Of a stretch of DNA of 64,000 bases, positions 52,887 to 61,837 are shown piece after piece. The notes beneath the pieces are model-generated. The model was given only the letters and a program-made list of their open reading frames with translations. It was not told the DNA's origin and searched no databases. How positions within the stretch are numbered: the stretch's first letter is position 1; every line of letters starts with the position of its first letter. This stretch comes from CAVVWJ01 sp965652025 (GTDB lineage: Bacteria; Gemmatimonadota; Gemmatimonadetes; Gemmatimonadales; GWC2-71-9), in assembly GCA_965652025.1 (NCBI GenBank), contig CBFGTM010000002.1, positions 62,001 through 126,000 of the forward strand. The letters are read 5' to 3'. The translations under genes were made by a program, and so were the position numbers.

Positions 52887-54698
52887 CTAGACGTTGCTCT
52901 TTCCGGGGGGCAAGGTAGCCACGCGACCACGGCCAGGCAACGCCGAATGGGGATCGAGCAGGCGTATGTCCATGGACTCGCCGACCACCTCGCGGAGCAC
53001 GTTGCTGACTTCAGCAGCACTGCTGGCCGTGAGCGCCGCGCTGGCCGCCCTGCGTGCCGAATCTTCCGGGACGGAGCGCACGACCCATTTGACCAGCGGC
53101 AGCGCCGGGGGGGATACACTGAGGGTGTCGTAGCCCAGGCCCAGGAGAAGGACGGCGCTGAGTGGCTCCGACGCCATCTCACCGCACACGCTCACGGGGA
53201 GACCGGCCGCTTTCCCGACCTCCAGTACCCGCTGAAGCTGGCGCACGACGGATGGATCGTGCGGAGTAAAGCGGTTGGCGAGTCGGGCGTTGCCCCGGTC
53301 CACCGCCATGGTGTACTGGGTGAGATCGTTGGTCCCCACACTGAAGAACGCGCTCACCTCGGCCAGCCGGTCGGCCATGAGAACGGCGGCGGGTGTCTCC
53401 ACCATGACGCCCACCGGAACCGAGGGAGCCGCCCGCACCCCGGCCTTCTGTAGTGCGCGGGCCTCCTCGGCGATGATTTCCCTGGCTTCTTCTACTTCGT
53501 GAACCGTGGTCACCAGGGGAAGCATGAGGTGCAGATCATGCCCAGCCGCCGCCCGGAGAACGGCGCGTACCTGAGGGCGGAATACCTCCGGCTGGTCGAG
53601 GCAGACCCGGATCGAGCGCCAGCCGAGAAACGGATTGGCCTCGACCGGAGCGTTGAAGGAAGCCGGAAACTTGTCGCCTCCCAGGTCAAACGACCGAATA
53701 ACCACGGTGTGTTCGGGGAATGCCAGCGCGACCCGGCGGAAGTATTCGGCTTGTTCGTCCTCGGTCGGAAGGCTGGCACGTCCCGTCAGGAGGAACTCGG
53801 TGCGGAGTAGCCCAACGCCCTGAGCACCGTGCCGGAGCGCAGCCTCGATCTCCTCGGGCAGGTCTACGTTGCCCATCAAGGTGATGGCCCGGCCCGAGGG
53901 AGTGACCGCCGGCTCTCCGACCACGCTTTCCAACTGGAGCTCCAGCCGGTGGCGGCGGCTGACCTGGACCTTGGCCTCTTCCAGCTCATCCTGATTGGGA
54001 TCGAGGACGATGGTGCCGCTCTGCCCGTCCAGCAGCAGTGTCGTTCCGTTGGAGATCAGGCTGAGCGCGCCGGGGGCGCCCATGACCGCGGGGATCCCCA
54101 AAGAATGCGCCAGAATGGCCGCGTGCGCCGTCCGAGTCCCCTCCTCGCTGACCAAGCCGACGACGTGCTCGCGGTCCAGCTGGACCGTGAGTCCGGGGGA
54201 GAGCTCATGCGTCACGATGATGACCTGTTCCTCGCCGGGAACCGACCAGATCTGGTTCTCCGGCCGCCCCAGGAGGTGGTGGAGCATGCGCATCTGAATC
54301 GCGTGCAGGTCGGCCAGCCGCTCGCGCAGCCGTGCAGCTCCGGACCAGAGGGCGCGCAGCTCCAGCGCTCTGAACTCGTAGGCCGTTTCCGCGCTGAGTT
54401 GGTTCTTGCGAATCAGGGTTTCGACCGACCGGAGAAAGTCCTCGTCCTGGGTGAGGAGGATCTGGGCGTCGAAGATGCGCGATTCTTCGGGACCGGCCCG
54501 CTGCAGAACCCGTTCACCGAGCTCCTTCAGGTGGGAAACCACCGCATCCACCGCTTCGCGGAGGCGACGCACTTCGCCTTCTACTTCATCCGCGCGGACG
54601 GCTCGGTCCTTGACCTCGGGAAAATCGAAGCGAACCGTGAGTGCCGGCGCACAGGCCACTCCGGGCGAGACCCCGATCCCCCTGAGAACTCGGCTCAC
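52887..54698 (-). CDS. ptsI: PTS enzyme I
   Basis: 603 aa from a GTG overlapping the HPr stop by 4 bp. Phosphohistidine H192 lies in EEGTRTAHAAILA, a variant of the usual GGRTSHAAI. The PEP-binding domain has GVGLLRTEFLL, RSFDLGGDKFP, and VGTNDLTQYTMAVDRGN, with the C-terminal CGEMASEP. It transfers phosphate from PEP to HPr and is cytoplasmic. It is the last gene of the PTS cluster. Confidence 0.96.
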   Translation of the reverse strand: MSRVLRGIGVSPGVACAPALTVRFDFPEVKDRAVRADEVEGEVRRLREAVDAVVSHLKELGERVLQRAGPEESRIFDAQILLTQDEDFLRSVETLIRKNQLSAETAYEFRALELRALWSGAARLRERLADLHAIQMRMLHHLLGRPENQIWSVPGEEQVIIVTHELSPGLTVQLDREHVVGLVSEEGTRTAHAAILAHSLGIPAVMGAPGALSLISNGTTLLLDGQSGTIVLDPNQDELEEAKVQVSRRHRLELQLESVVGEPAVTPSGRAITLMGNVDLPEEIEAALRHGAQGVGLLRTEFLLTGRASLPTEDEQAEYFRRVALAFPEHTVVIRSFDLGGDKFPASFNAPVEANPFLGWRSIRVCLDQPEVFRPQVRAVLRAAAGHDLHLMLPLVTTVHEVEEAREIIAEEARALQKAGVRAAPSVPVGVMVETPAAVLMADRLAEVSAFFSVGTNDLTQYTMAVDRGNARLANRFTPHDPSVVRQLQRVLEVGKAAGLPVSVCGEMASEPLSAVLLLGLGYDTLSVSPPALPLVKWVVRSVPEDSARRAASAALTASSAAEVSNVLREVVGESMDIRLLDPHSALPGRGRVATLPPGKSNV

Positions 54699-54967
54699 GG
54701 CACCGTCTCACCGAATCCGGTGGCCACCAGATCGGCTAGCGCTTTTGCTGCCTTCTCGGCATCCGGCCCGCTCGCGCGAATGGTGATGGAGCTGCCACAC
54801 TCGGCAGCCAGCATCATGACCCCCATGATGCTCTTGCCGTTCACCCCGACTCCGTCCTTGCTGATTTCGATCTCGGAATCAAAGGTGCTGGCCAGCCGTA
54901 CAATGCGCGCGGCGGGACGGGCATGGAGCCCCTCGAGGTTGACGATCTTGGCCTCACGCTCGATCAC
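54695..54967 (-). CDS. ptsH: Phosphocarrier protein HPr
   Basis: 90 aa from GTG 54967, overlapping the IID stop by 4 bp; the longer frame to 55126 is the IID gene. H15 (LEGLHARPAARIV) is the PEP-dependent phosphorylation site and S46 (NGKSIMGVMML) is the site of the HPr kinase encoded nearby (57215-58180). Both sites intact indicates a regulatory as well as transport role. Confidence 0.96.
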   Translation of the reverse strand: MIEREAKIVNLEGLHARPAARIVRLASTFDSEIEISKDGVGVNGKSIMGVMMLAAECGSSITIRASGPDAEKAAKALADLVATGFGETVP

Positions 54968-55698
54968 AGCCCGAGTCTCCGGAAGAGCAGTAGCAGAATC
55001 ATGGCCGTGATGGCAAAGCGTACGGACGTAAGTCCCGGTCCGAACCAGCGGGTGAGCGCGAAGCCGGCCACGGCCACTCCTGCGGCACCTACTACCCCGC
55101 CCCAGCCGAAGTCGTGCAGGTACCACCGGGCCACGACCGGGATGGTCGCTCCAAGAGCGAATCCGGCGGCGGGGCTGACCCGTTCAATGGCACCGGGCAG
55201 CCAGGAGCTTCCGATGGCCGCGCCTACGCGCATCCCGGAAGCCATGCCGGTGCGTAGCGACCAGAACCCGGTCCAGATCCGAATAGCATTGTACACGAGC
55301 AGAAATCCGATGATGGCCCACCAGCCTGCCCCCAGGATTGCAGCGATCAGCGCCAGACCTATGAGCGCCGGCACGAGGCCGGCCCAGAACAATTGGTCGC
55401 CCATCGATCCGAGCGGGCTGCACAGCGCGGTTCGGAGGCGCACGATCTGGGGGCCAGGAATTCCTTCGTACTCCGCCCTCGCGGTGGCGCCCAGTGCCAG
55501 GCCGGCCAAGTTGGGATTGCAGTTGAAGAACTCGGCAGAGCGTACCACCGCCTCGCCGTGCCGCACCGGATCCACGGCCTTCAGGTCTTCCAGCAGCGGC
55601 TCGGCGGCGTACCCCATTCCAACCCCGAGCATGCGCTCGTAATTCCAGGTGCCCTGAACGGCGAAGAGCCGGAGCAGGGCGCGAATGCGCCGGTTCAT
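54964..55698 (-). CDS. PTS mannose-family enzyme IID
   Basis: 244 aa from ATG 55698, overlapping the IIC stop by 4 bp. Sequence VQGTWNYERMLGVGMGYAAEPLLE, EFFNCNPNLAGLALGATARAE and FWAGLVPALIGLALIAAIL are those of ManZ-type IID membrane subunits. With IIC it forms the sugar channel. Sugar specificity (mannose, glucose, fructose, N-acetyl sugars) is not deducible. Confidence 0.92.
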   Translation of the reverse strand: MNRRIRALLRLFAVQGTWNYERMLGVGMGYAAEPLLEDLKAVDPVRHGEAVVRSAEFFNCNPNLAGLALGATARAEYEGIPGPQIVRLRTALCSPLGSMGDQLFWAGLVPALIGLALIAAILGAGWWAIIGFLLVYNAIRIWTGFWSLRTGMASGMRVGAAIGSSWLPGAIERVSPAAGFALGATIPVVARWYLHDFGWGGVVGAAGVAVAGFALTRWFGPGLTSVRFAITAMILLLLFRRLGL

Positions 55699-56375
55699 GC
55701 CAGCACCGCCAGCACGATGCCCGCGCCGAATCCGGCCAGCAGCCACTTGAGCCTGGTGCCGCGCCCCGAGCCTCGCACCGCGCCGCCGAAAGCGGCTGCG
55801 AGGCCCGAGCCGATGGCCACCAGCGTGAAGGCAACCGCCGACTGGCGGTCGAGCCGAACCGATTCCGCGATAGTCGAGGCCAGTACCAGACCGGTTAAGG
55901 TGACGATGAAACCGCGAAGGGCGTCCCGCACCAACGCTCCGTATTGCAGCCAGCGGATGGCACTGCTCTCACCCGCCGCCAGCGCCGCGGCCCGGCGCTG
56001 GATTGCCCGCGCGTTCCAGCGGCGCACCACCTGGAGGCTCCACCCCCCCAGGACCGCCAGCACGAGACCCAGGGCTACGCTTACTCCCAAGCCAAGCTGC
56101 CACGGAGTGCCGACGCCGAGGGCTACTGCGCCGACCGTCGCGGGACCGAAGTCGGGGTAGCGCACCGCGCCGACCGGGAGCACATCGAGGGCAAACAGCT
56201 CGAACAGCGCACCGATTCTCAGACCAGCCTCGACGTCGCCCGCCAGCGCGCCGGCAACCGTGCCCGCCACCAGCGGCCGGGAGATCATGGCCTGGGGGAC
56301 GCTGACCAGGTCCAGGGCCACGAGCGTGCCCCAGAGCAGCAGAGGCAGAACTACTTGGGGAGAGAACTCGGTCAC
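55695..56375 (-). CDS. PTS mannose-family enzyme IIC
   Basis: 226 aa hydrophobic protein with the ManY-type signature SVPQAMISRPLVAGTVAGALAGD and RIGALFELFALDVLPVGAVRYPDFGPATVGAV in parts RIGALFELFALDVLPVGA and YPDFGPATVGAV. GTG start overlaps the IIB stop by 4 bp. Membrane channel partner of IID. Confidence 0.92.
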   Translation of the reverse strand: MTEFSPQVVLPLLLWGTLVALDLVSVPQAMISRPLVAGTVAGALAGDVEAGLRIGALFELFALDVLPVGAVRYPDFGPATVGAVALGVGTPWQLGLGVSVALGLVLAVLGGWSLQVVRRWNARAIQRRAAALAAGESSAIRWLQYGALVRDALRGFIVTLTGLVLASTIAESVRLDRQSAVAFTLVAIGSGLAAAFGGAVRGSGRGTRLKWLLAGFGAGIVLAVLA

Positions 56376-56848
56376 CCCAGGTTCCTCAGAGGGACGGCGG
56401 GTGTGGTGGGCAGGTCTTGCGCGGTGATAACGGCTCCGCCCTGCTCCAGCGTGGTCAAGGTGCGTAGCTCCTGATCGGTCAGGTAGAGGAAGGGCAGTCG
56501 TTCCCGGCGGCCAGGGCGATGATGGATCCCACCCAGATTGATCCGATGCACGATGGCGGGATCGGCGGCGTGAAGGGCAGCCATGGTCTCGAGATCACCG
56601 GTCAACACCAAACCTCGCTTCCCGTTCGTCTGCCATTCCTCGAGGTGGCTGATCGCCTCGGCCACGGATACGAAGCGCACCTCGATATCCGGCGCCACCG
56701 CCATGCGGTAGAGCTCCTGCTCCCAATCGCTTTGAGCCACCTGATCGTCCACCAGGATGATCAGATTGATCCCCATCGGCCTTCCCCACCCAATTACCAC
56801 CTGACCATGGATGAGGCGGTCATCGACCCGGCAGAGCACAATGGACAT
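56372..56848 (-). CDS. PTS mannose-family enzyme IIB
   Basis: 158 aa. H14 in RVDDRLIHGQVVIGWG is the phospho-acceptor, the hallmark of ManX-type IIB. Cytoplasmic; phosphate passes from IIA to sugar. One base shared with the IIA stop; overlaps IIC by 4 bp. Confidence 0.94.
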   Translation of the reverse strand: MSIVLCRVDDRLIHGQVVIGWGRPMGINLIILVDDQVAQSDWEQELYRMAVAPDIEVRFVSVAEAISHLEEWQTNGKRGLVLTGDLETMAALHAADPAIVHRINLGGIHHRPGRRERLPFLYLTDQELRTLTTLEQGGAVITAQDLPTTPAVPLRNLG

Positions 56849-57222
56849 CAGGGGATCCGGATGGATTTCTCGCCGGCGGTTACCACGCGCGCGGCTGCAT
56901 CCGCGGCACTGAGGTTCCGATGAAAAACGAAATCGACGAGCATCGCGAGGTTTACCCCGGTGACCACCTTGACCGACGGCTCTCCCCGGAGTCGCTTGAG
57001 CACCGCGAAGGAACAGGATCCACTGGCCAGATCCACGAACACTACTGCGGGGCGGCCCCCGACGGCACTGAGGACTCGCTGCTCCAGCGTATCACGATCA
57101 CAGCCGGTGTTGGAGACCGGCACCAGAGCTCCCTGGATACCGCTGATCTGCTCCGCTGCCTGTACCAGGGCGCCTGCCAATGTGCCATGGCACACCACCA
57201 CGCCGAGCAGCTCCTCACTCAT
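56848..57222 (-). CDS. PTS mannose-family enzyme IIA
   Basis: 124 aa. H12 in GVVVCHGTLAGAL is the phospho-site, and FVDLASGSCSF and VTGVNLAMLVDFVF complete the ManX IIA pattern. It overlaps hprK by 8 bp and abuts IIB. With IIB, IIC and IID it makes the transporter complete. Confidence 0.93.
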   Translation of the reverse strand: MSEELLGVVVCHGTLAGALVQAAEQISGIQGALVPVSNTGCDRDTLEQRVLSAVGGRPAVVFVDLASGSCSFAVLKRLRGEPSVKVVTGVNLAMLVDFVFHRNLSAADAAARVVTAGEKSIRIP

Positions 57223-58180
57223 AGTCCTCCTGCAGGTATTCCCGCACCCCGCGCTGCTCCTTCATGCGTTTGATCAATCGGGCGTTGAACGCCGCTGCCA
57301 CATCGACACCCGAGTACCGGAGCAGATGCATCATGGCCACTACCTCGGAGATAACCGTGATGTTTTTCCCCGGATTGAGCGGCACGACGACCCGGGGCAC
57401 GGCAACATCCAGAATGGTGGTCTCTTCCCGGGAGAGGCCGCTCCGGTCGGTATCCTTCGCGGTTTCCCAGTCCTCCAGCTGGACCACCACCTCGATCCGC
57501 TTTTGTTGCCGCACGGAGCGAACACCGAACAGGGCCGGGATGTCGATCAGTCCGATCCCGCGAATCTCCATGTGATGCGCAGCGAGCTCGTGCCCGCGCC
57601 CGATCAGGACATCATTGCCTCGCCGGGTCACCTGCACGACGTCATCGGCCACCAGGCGATGACCCCGCTCTACCAGGTCGAGCACGCATTCGCTCTTGCC
57701 GATGCCGGACCGTCCGACAAACAGGAGACCGACACCATAGACGTCGGCCAGGGAGCCGTGGAGGGTCGTTCGGGGCGCGAATGCTTCCTCGACAATCGGC
57801 TTGATCCGGCGGTAGAACTCCGAGGTCTTGAGCTTGCTCCGAAGTATGGGCACGCCCTTGTTCCGGGCCAGCTCCAGCAGCTCGACCGGAACCTCCTGGC
57901 CCTTGGTCACGAAGATGCACGGCAGGTCAAAGCTGAAGAACGTAGTGAGCGACTGCCGCCGTTGCTCCGGAGACAGCGAGTTCAGGTAGGTGATCTCGGT
58001 CTCGCCCAGGACATGCAGTCGGTTGGCGGCGAACCGCCCGGTGTAGCCGGCCAGGGCCAGCCCGGGTCCGGCGACCTCCGCGGCGGTCATCTGGCGGTCC
58101 AGGCCCAGCTCACCGGTCAACGGTTCGAGCTGGAGCGGGTCCCCTCGGCGGGAGAGAAAGTCACCCAGCCGGAGCATCAA
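57215..58180 (-). CDS. hprK: HPr kinase/phosphorylase
   Basis: 321 aa. Walker A is GRSGIGKS (156-163), H141 in LHGSLADVYG is conserved, and the HprK signature EIRGIGLIDIPALFG (205-219) is intact. It phosphorylates and dephosphorylates Ser46 of HPr in response to ATP, fructose-bisphosphate or phosphate. Here it is in the same operon as HPr (ptsH) and the Man-PTS, and overlaps hpf by 4 bp. Confidence 0.97.
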   Translation of the reverse strand: MMLRLGDFLSRRGDPLQLEPLTGELGLDRQMTAAEVAGPGLALAGYTGRFAANRLHVLGETEITYLNSLSPEQRRQSLTTFFSFDLPCIFVTKGQEVPVELLELARNKGVPILRSKLKTSEFYRRIKPIVEEAFAPRTTLHGSLADVYGVGLLFVGRSGIGKSECVLDLVERGHRLVADDVVQVTRRGNDVLIGRGHELAAHHMEIRGIGLIDIPALFGVRSVRQQKRIEVVVQLEDWETAKDTDRSGLSREETTILDVAVPRVVVPLNPGKNITVISEVVAMMHLLRYSGVDVAAAFNARLIKRMKEQRGVREYLQEDYE

Positions 58181-58494
58181 AGCGGCTGGTTGGGTTGGGT
58201 CGAGCGGGTGCGGCGAGGTCGCTCCGAGGCCCGTTCAATCTGGCGCCGAAGCTTTTCCTCGGCACGATCGAGCGCAGTGCGGTGATCGGGACCATCGCCG
58301 CTGGCTATGAGCACCTCTCCGCTGGCGAGGTGCAGCCGGATCTCGGCGATCAAGCCGATGCCATCGGTGTCGAACACTACCGCGGATTCCATTGGCCGCG
58401 AGGCCATGCTCTCCAGGTGTTCGACCACGCTCTCGGCTCGCTCCCGCAATGCATCGGAGATCTCACAGTGGCGAGCTGTTATGGTAGGTCGCAT
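58177..58494 (-). CDS. hpf: Ribosome hibernation promoting factor, short HPF/RaiA family
   Basis: 105 aa. The N-terminal domain pattern TITARHCEISDALRERAESVVEHLESM in parts TITARHCEISDALRER and ESVVEHLESM, then VVFDTDGIGLIAEIRLHL, is the RaiA/HPF fold. No C-terminal dimerisation domain, so it is the short form. Neighbourhood hpf-hprK is widespread. It may dimerise ribosomes or block initiation in stationary phase. Confidence 0.92.
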   Translation of the reverse strand: MRPTITARHCEISDALRERAESVVEHLESMASRPMESAVVFDTDGIGLIAEIRLHLASGEVLIASGDGPDHRTALDRAEEKLRRQIERASERPRRTRSTQPNQPL

Positions 58495-58510
58495 GATCGG
58501 TTCTCCCGGC

Positions 58511-59632
58511 TCAGCTGCGGGCCGAGCCCTCGATTAGCTGGTTCAAGTGGTGTTCAGTGTCAGTCGCGGTGCGTTCCCAGGTCAGTCTTTCGGCGAAGGC
58601 GCGCGCCCGATTGCCCAGGCGCGCTACCAGCGCGGGCGAATCGGCCAGCTCCACCATTCTGCCGGCGAGTCCAGCTACATCCCCATGCGGGACCAGAAAT
58701 CCGGTGTCACCGTGACGCACCGAGTCGCGCAGTCCGGGACTGTCGGAGGCGAGCGATGGGGTGCCGCAGGCCGCCGCTTCGACTATGGTGATTCCCCAGC
58801 CTTCCTTCGGAGAGGGAAACACGTTGGCCCACGCCCATCGCATCAGGTCGATCTTCCGTTCCTCGCTGACAAAGCCATGAAAGGTGACGGCCTTGTCGAG
58901 ATCCAGGCGTGCCACGAGGCGCTCCAGCTCCGCCCGATAGTCACCCGTGCCGGCGATCTCCAGCCGGAGGTCAGGCCGCTGCCGGCGCGCAAGCGCCAAG
59001 GCTTCGATCGCCAGACTTATCCCTTTATAACGCTTCAGCCGTCCAACATACAAGAAGCTCGGGAGGGTTGAACGCCGCCCTTGAGGGCCCGGGGTGAACC
59101 GGCGGCTGTCCACCCCGGGGTGAATCACCCGAATCCGCTTTGGGGGGACCCCACGGGCAACCAGATCATCCCGAGTACTCTCGCTGATGGCGTGGAAACC
59201 CGCGCGACGATAGGCCCAGGGAAGTGGACGTTCCGCGGCCCAGACCGTAGCCGCGATCGGCCAGGGAGCTTCGTCAAAAGCGGTCTCCCCGAAGAGATGA
59301 GGCACGATGGCGCAAAATGGCACCGAGGTCCTGGCGGCAAGAAAGAGCGGCAGCTTGTTGATGTCCTCTACCAGGACGTCGGGCCGCTCCGCTACGATGG
59401 CCCGCCGCACCGCCCGCCGGCCGACAAGCGCAAAGCTGTTCCTGCCACCGGTCCGATAGATCTGGATTCCCTCGATGGTCGCCTGCTCCGCTGCCCCAGG
59501 CCAGCCCGAGCACACCAGCCGTACCCGATGACCTCTGGACGCCAGCCGGCTGAAGATCTCGAACAGATGGATCTCGGCGCCGCCGGCGTGGGGATTAGCG
59601 CGATCCTGCCAGTTGACCAGGAGAATGTTCAC
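58511..59632 (-). CDS. GT4-family glycosyltransferase
   Basis: 373 aa. Rossmann start MNILLVNWQDRANPHAGGAEIHLFEIF in parts NILLVNWQDRANPHAGGAEI and LFEIF, then HAISESTRDDLVARGVPP and the GT4 signature FVGRLKRYKGI-like YVGRLKRYKGISLAIEALAL, followed by PSPKEGWGITIVEAAACGTPSLAS, the EX7E acceptor-nucleotide motif. Transfers a sugar from a nucleotide donor; target unknown (cell wall, LPS or exopolysaccharide). 16 bp from hpf and 20 bp from nusB. Confidence 0.92.
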   Translation of the reverse strand: MNILLVNWQDRANPHAGGAEIHLFEIFSRLASRGHRVRLVCSGWPGAAEQATIEGIQIYRTGGRNSFALVGRRAVRRAIVAERPDVLVEDINKLPLFLAARTSVPFCAIVPHLFGETAFDEAPWPIAATVWAAERPLPWAYRRAGFHAISESTRDDLVARGVPPKRIRVIHPGVDSRRFTPGPQGRRSTLPSFLYVGRLKRYKGISLAIEALALARRQRPDLRLEIAGTGDYRAELERLVARLDLDKAVTFHGFVSEERKIDLMRWAWANVFPSPKEGWGITIVEAAACGTPSLASDSPGLRDSVRHGDTGFLVPHGDVAGLAGRMVELADSPALVARLGNRARAFAERLTWERTATDTEHHLNQLIEGSARS

Positions 59633-59652
59633 GAAGGTGGAGGTATCCGCTG

Positions 59653-60066
59653 CTACAGTCGTCCCAGCGAACGCGCGACTCCATCCAGCACTCCGTTCAC
59701 GAATCCGGGAGCGCGGACGTCCCCGAACCAGTGGGCCAGGTGAACGGCCTCGTCGATGGCCACCTTGGGCGGCACCACCCCCCGCCGGAGCTCGTGGATG
59801 CCCAGGCGAAGAATGTTACGCTCCACCACGGCAATCCGGCTCATCCGCCAGTTTTCTGCTGCTCGCGCCGCCTGGGCATCCAGATCGGTTACATCCGCCA
59901 CGATGTCCGCCGCCAGGGCCTCCGCCCGATCCAGAATCCGGGGCTCGGGACCGGTCAGCCTGGCCAACCCGCTGGCCACCGCGGGAATCGGAGGCGCGCC
60001 CTGGAGTTCCCAGGCATAGAGTATCTGGAGAGCGCGAGCCCGGCTCTTGGTCTCAATCCTGAGCAT
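59653..60066 (-). CDS. nusB: Transcription antitermination factor NusB
   Basis: 137 aa. RARALQILYAWELQG and the C-terminal WRMSRIAVVERNILRLGIHEL, DEAVHLAHWFG and FVNGVLDGVARS are NusB core motifs. It binds boxA RNA with S10 for rRNA transcription. Overlaps the 3' end of ribH by 14 bp, the common ribH-nusB pairing. Confidence 0.95.
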   Translation of the reverse strand: MLRIETKSRARALQILYAWELQGAPPIPAVASGLARLTGPEPRILDRAEALAADIVADVTDLDAQAARAAENWRMSRIAVVERNILRLGIHELRRGVVPPKVAIDEAVHLAHWFGDVRAPGFVNGVLDGVARSLGRL

Positions 60067-60532
60067 GATAGGTACGCAACTGGGCGATCACATCGGCGGT
60101 CCGCAGTGCCGCCTCGGCTGCCTCATGTCCCTTATTGCCTGAGCTGCCACCGGCCCGGTCGGTGGCTTGCTCCATGCTCTCGACCGTGAGCACGCCAAAT
60201 CCTACCGGCACACGGTAGCGCACCGAGACCTCGTTCAGCCCCCGGGCCGCCTCGGCGGCTACATACTCGAAGTGGGGCGTCTCGCCTCGAATGACGGCCC
60301 CCAGTGCAATCAGGCAGCAATAAGCCTGAGACTCTGCCGCGACGGCTGCTGCAGCCGGCAGCTCGAAGGCGCCCGGAAGCCAGACCACGTCGATCATATC
60401 ACGCGCGAGGCCGGCCTCTTGGCAGCAGGCCAGCGCGCCATCGAGCAGCTTGGCCGTGATCAGCTCGTTGTAGCGACTCACCAGAATGGCGACTCGCCCG
60501 GCGGCGCGCAGGCGACCGGAGAAGTCAGGCAC
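60053..60532 (-). CDS. ribH: 6,7-dimethyl-8-ribityllumazine synthase
   Basis: 159 aa. VAILVSRYNELITAKLLDGA, WLPGAFELPAAAAVAAE, ALGAVIRGETPHFEYVAAEAARGL in parts ALGAVIRGETPHFEY and AAEAARGL, and FGVLTVESMEQATDRAGG. It condenses 5-amino-6-ribitylaminouracil with DHBP, the penultimate step to riboflavin. It follows ribBA after 3 bp. Confidence 0.97.
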   Translation of the reverse strand: MPDFSGRLRAAGRVAILVSRYNELITAKLLDGALACCQEAGLARDMIDVVWLPGAFELPAAAAVAAESQAYCCLIALGAVIRGETPHFEYVAAEAARGLNEVSVRYRVPVGFGVLTVESMEQATDRAGGSSGNKGHEAAEAALRTADVIAQLRTYHAQD

Positions 60533-60535
60533 CGG

Positions 60536-61744
60536 TCAGTGAGTGAAGAGATGGCCCAGCTTGTCGCGCTTGACCTGGAGGTAGGTTCGGTTCTCCCGAT
60601 TGGCATCGGCCAGCAGAGGCACCCGCTCGACGATTTCCAGCCCATATCCCTCGAGGCCCACCAGCTTGCGAGGGTTGTTGGTCATCACCCGGATGGAGGA
60701 GAGTCCCAGGTCGCGCAGGATCTGGGCTCCGATGCCGTAGTTGCGGAGATCGGGAGCAAACCCGAGGCGCTCGTTGGCCTGGACTGTGTCCGCGCCGCTG
60801 TCCTGCAGGGCATAGGCACGGAGCTTGTTCAACAATCCGATCCCCCGCCCTTCCTGATCCAGATACACCACGGCACCTCTTCCCTCCCGGGCGATGAGCT
60901 CCATGGAGCGGTGCAGCTGGAAACCGCAGTCACAGCGCCGCGAGCCGAATACGTCCCCGGTGAGGCACTTGGAGTGCATTCGGACCAGAATGTTGGATTC
61001 CCCGGCGATGTCGCCGTGCACCAGTGCGATGTGCTCCGCCCGGTCTACGTCGTTCCGGTAGCCGATAATGGTGAACTCGCCGTAGTCGGTGGGAATTCTG
61101 GCCTCCGCCACGCGATGAACCAGCTGTTCGGTCTGGAGGCGATAGGCCACCAGCTGGGCCACGGTGACGAAGGTGAGCCCATGCTGCTCGGCGATCTCGT
61201 GCAGCTGGTTGCGGCGGGCCATCGAGCCATCGGGGTTGAGAATTTCGCAGATCACCCCGGCCGGGTTGAGGCCGGCCAGCCGGGCGAGGTCCACGCTGGC
61301 TTCGGTCTGCCCCACCCGCTGCAACACACCGCCGGGACGCGCCCGAAGAGGAAAGACGTGGCCCGGACGCCGCAGATCGGCAGGCAGGGTCTCAGGATTG
61401 ATTGCGACGTGAATGGTGGTGGCCCGGTCGGTGGCGGAAATGCCGGTGCTGACGCCGAACCGCCGCTGGGCATCGATGCTGACGGTAAACGCCGTGGACA
61501 GCTCCTCGGTATTGCGCTCCGTCATCGGATTCAGTCCCAGCTGGTCACAGCGCTCACCGGTGAGCGCAAGACAGATCAACCCCCGCCCATGCAGGGTCAT
61601 GAAGTTGATCATCTCGGGCGTGGCAAGCTCGGCGGCGCAGACGAGATCACCCTCATTCTCTCGGTCCTCATCATCCGCCACGATGATGATCTTGCCGTTC
61701 CGCAGATCGTTGATGGCCTGCTCGATGGTCCCAAACGTGCCCAT
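60536..61744 (-). CDS. ribBA: Bifunctional DHBP synthase / GTP cyclohydrolase II
   Basis: 402 aa fusion. The N-terminal half has the DHBP synthase acidic motif DDEDRENEGD (24-33) and TGISATDRA; the C-terminal half is GTP cyclohydrolase II with zinc cysteines C260, C271, C273 (CLTGDVFGSRRCDCG) and DQEGRGIGL. It supplies both riboflavin precursors. A heptad inverted-repeat (R8) separates it from ribE by 14 nt, and there is no strong SD, so it may have a start region of its own. Confidence 0.97.
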   Translation of the reverse strand: MGTFGTIEQAINDLRNGKIIIVADDEDRENEGDLVCAAELATPEMINFMTLHGRGLICLALTGERCDQLGLNPMTERNTEELSTAFTVSIDAQRRFGVSTGISATDRATTIHVAINPETLPADLRRPGHVFPLRARPGGVLQRVGQTEASVDLARLAGLNPAGVICEILNPDGSMARRNQLHEIAEQHGLTFVTVAQLVAYRLQTEQLVHRVAEARIPTDYGEFTIIGYRNDVDRAEHIALVHGDIAGESNILVRMHSKCLTGDVFGSRRCDCGFQLHRSMELIAREGRGAVVYLDQEGRGIGLLNKLRAYALQDSGADTVQANERLGFAPDLRNYGIGAQILRDLGLSSIRVMTNNPRKLVGLEGYGLEIVERVPLLADANRENRTYLQVKRDKLGHLFTH

Positions 61745-61758
61745 TAGTCGTCCACAGA

Positions 61759-61837
61759 AGCGTGAAGAATCAAGAGTGAAGAGTGAACTGAATCGCTAGG
61801 GACCGGCTTCACCTTTCACACTTCACTCTTCACGCTT
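61759..61837 (-). repeat. Heptad inverted-repeat element R8
   Basis: Left units AGCGTGA, AGAATCA, AGAGTGA, AGAGTGA and complementary right units CTTCACC, TTTCACA, CTTCACT, CTTCACG. The ribE stop TGA is inside the right arm. The inner part can fold into a long imperfect hairpin. It sits between co-directional ribE and ribBA, so it may attenuate or separate the two. Confidence 0.8.

Noticed and set aside
60167..61747. 526-codon plus frame opposite ribBA
   Set aside because: Antisense to RibBA and RibH, both strongly conserved.
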